Shown here: positions 63,646 to 64,000 of the stretch, one piece after another
How the letters are laid out: the number at the start of each line of letters is the position of its first letter
Numbering within the stretch: the stretch's first letter is position 1
Assembly (NCBI GenBank): GCA_028671895.1
Contig: JAPMAC010000221.1
Location: forward strand, 4,588,001 to 4,652,000
Direction: 5' to 3'
DNA from: Oenanthe sinensis
Lineage: Eukaryota > Streptophyta > Magnoliopsida > Apiales > Apiaceae
DNA length: 64,000 nt
Translations under genes and position numbers: made by a program
The notes under the pieces: model-generated
The model's database searches: none
Told to the model about the DNA's origin: nothing
What the model saw: only the letters and a program-made list of their open reading frames with translations

Positions 63646-63969
63646 GGGAGGCAGGATTGAACTCTATTTTAGTTTGTTAGGAATGGAATGGAGGAAGGAA
63701 TGAAAATTTTGAACATTTACCCAAATCATGGTTCAAATTTCATTCCATTTCCTTCAATTTCATTCATTCCAACTAAACACAACATAAACATTTATTCATT
63801 TTTAAATTAAGCATGTGTATAATGGGTACTGGAAACTTGAATTTACAAACTCCACAGGATGTAGCTATCAAATATCATACCACTCAGTATTGCTTGCTTC
63901 TTCGCATTGTAGGCAACATTGAATAACCTCTCCTTGAGACCACCAGATGCCTTTACAGCATTTGTAATA
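59992..63969 (-). CDS. LACS6: Long-chain acyl-CoA synthetase, LACS6/7 type, C-terminal half (10 exons, 5' end outside window)
   Basis: Activates long-chain fatty acids to acyl-CoA with ATP; LACS6/7 supply peroxisomal beta-oxidation. Exons (minus): 63969-63881, 63126-62997, 62892-62777, 62088-61965, 61838-61752, 61623-61520, 61427-61342, 60448-60362, 60281-60195, 60090-59992. All introns are GT-AG. The pieces sum to 1009 nt, i.e. 335 codons plus stop after one leftover base, with no frame break. Visible motifs: ITNAVKASGGLKERLFNVAY; SGASPLSPDVMEFLRVCFG; the AMP-binding EGYGMTET; HPRGEICVRGPVVFQGYYKD; the hinge DGWFHTGDIGLWLPGGRLKI; DRKKNIFKLAQGEYIAPEKI; and C-terminal LRGFEFAKAVTLVLEPFTLE. The end AASDPSSQKLL lacks an SKL-type peroxisomal signal, which favours LACS6 (targeted by an N-terminal PTS2, outside the window) over LACS7. 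About half the usual ~700 residues are seen. Confidence 0.95.
62486..62614. repeat. Direct repeat of about 50 bp in a LACS intron
   Basis: AGCTAATGACTTGATTAAATCC...AATGTTTCA at 62486 recurs with few changes at 62564-62614 (offset 78), with an oligo-T stretch between. It lies in the intron between exons ending 62777 and starting 62088. Confidence 0.8.
63450..63784. mobile_element. MITE (335 bp) in a LACS intron, TAA target duplication
   Basis: The left end TGTCGTGTTCGGTTGG (63450-63465) matches the reverse complement of the right end (63769-63784) at 13 of 16 positions. TAA flanks both sides (63447-63449, 63785-63787), the duplication type of PIF/Harbinger (Tourist-like) MITEs. The subterminal parts are also complementary (GGAATGGAATG against CATTCCATTTCC). 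No coding capacity. Confidence 0.7.
63612..63648. repeat. T13-G24 homopolymer junction inside the MITE
   Basis: Thirteen T then 24 G, read directly. Run lengths may be imprecise because long homopolymers are hard to sequence. Confidence 0.8.
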
Positions 63970-64000
63970 CTACAACAATTAAAAGCTTTAATAGCTAAGC

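Overview
The window is eukaryotic plant nuclear DNA, most likely from a dicot with a large, repeat-rich genome. There is no bacterial-type gene organisation. The sequence is AT-rich, host genes are split by GT-AG introns, and about 80% of the window is LTR retrotransposon nested in LTR retrotransposon. The retroelement families resemble those of asterids (Apiaceae or Asteraceae), but that placement is a weak inference.

Layout. (1) 1-29029 is one old Ty1/copia element (Copia-1): a cut-off 5' LTR, tRNA-Met primer site, long leader, decayed gag-pol and a complete 3' LTR. Its pol is split by (2) a Ty3/gypsy Athila-type element on the minus strand at 4573-25663, flanked by the duplication ACAAC. 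This element is a tandem LTR-internal-LTR-internal-LTR array with three 1405-bp LTRs and two 8438-bp internal regions. Each internal region carries an intact 1807-aa gag-pol and a 378-aa second ORF. Three single-base differences among the LTRs fit the middle LTR being a crossover chimera of the outer two. (3) 29030-32952 is single-copy-looking DNA containing a candidate three-exon gene for a 108-aa secreted-type protein (minus strand, 32778-32158), with its TATA box. (4) 32953-46764 is a very young SIRE-type copia element (Copia-2). Its LTRs differ only in the length of one C-run, and it is flanked by ACTCT. It has separate gag and pol frames plus two large extra ORFs (1012 and 523 aa) in one frame split by a single TAA. 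It landed about 174 bp upstream of the candidate gene's ATG. (5) 47037-57764 holds a remnant copia LTR start and then a decayed Tekay/Del-type chromovirus with a 3.8-kb LTR, into which a third copia family inserted and left a 1820-bp solo LTR (target duplication CTTCC). (6) 57765-58980 is a mosaic of small retroelement scraps, including an open RT-chromodomain fusion and an inverted repeat. (7) 59992-63969 is the 3' half (10 exons, minus strand) of a long-chain acyl-CoA synthetase gene of the LACS6/7 type, with a MITE in one intron.

Only two host genes are seen: LACS (confident) and the small secreted-type protein (tentative). Everything else is mobile DNA at different stages: young and probably competent (Copia-2, Athila), middle-aged (Copia-1, about 2.4% LTR divergence counted by eye) and old (Tekay, scraps). 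The most unusual signals are the three-LTR Athila array with a chimeric middle LTR, the extra ORF pair and split gag/pol arrangement of Copia-2, the complementary short-motif clusters in its U3 and in its pol-ORF3 spacer, and the unannotated small-protein gene.
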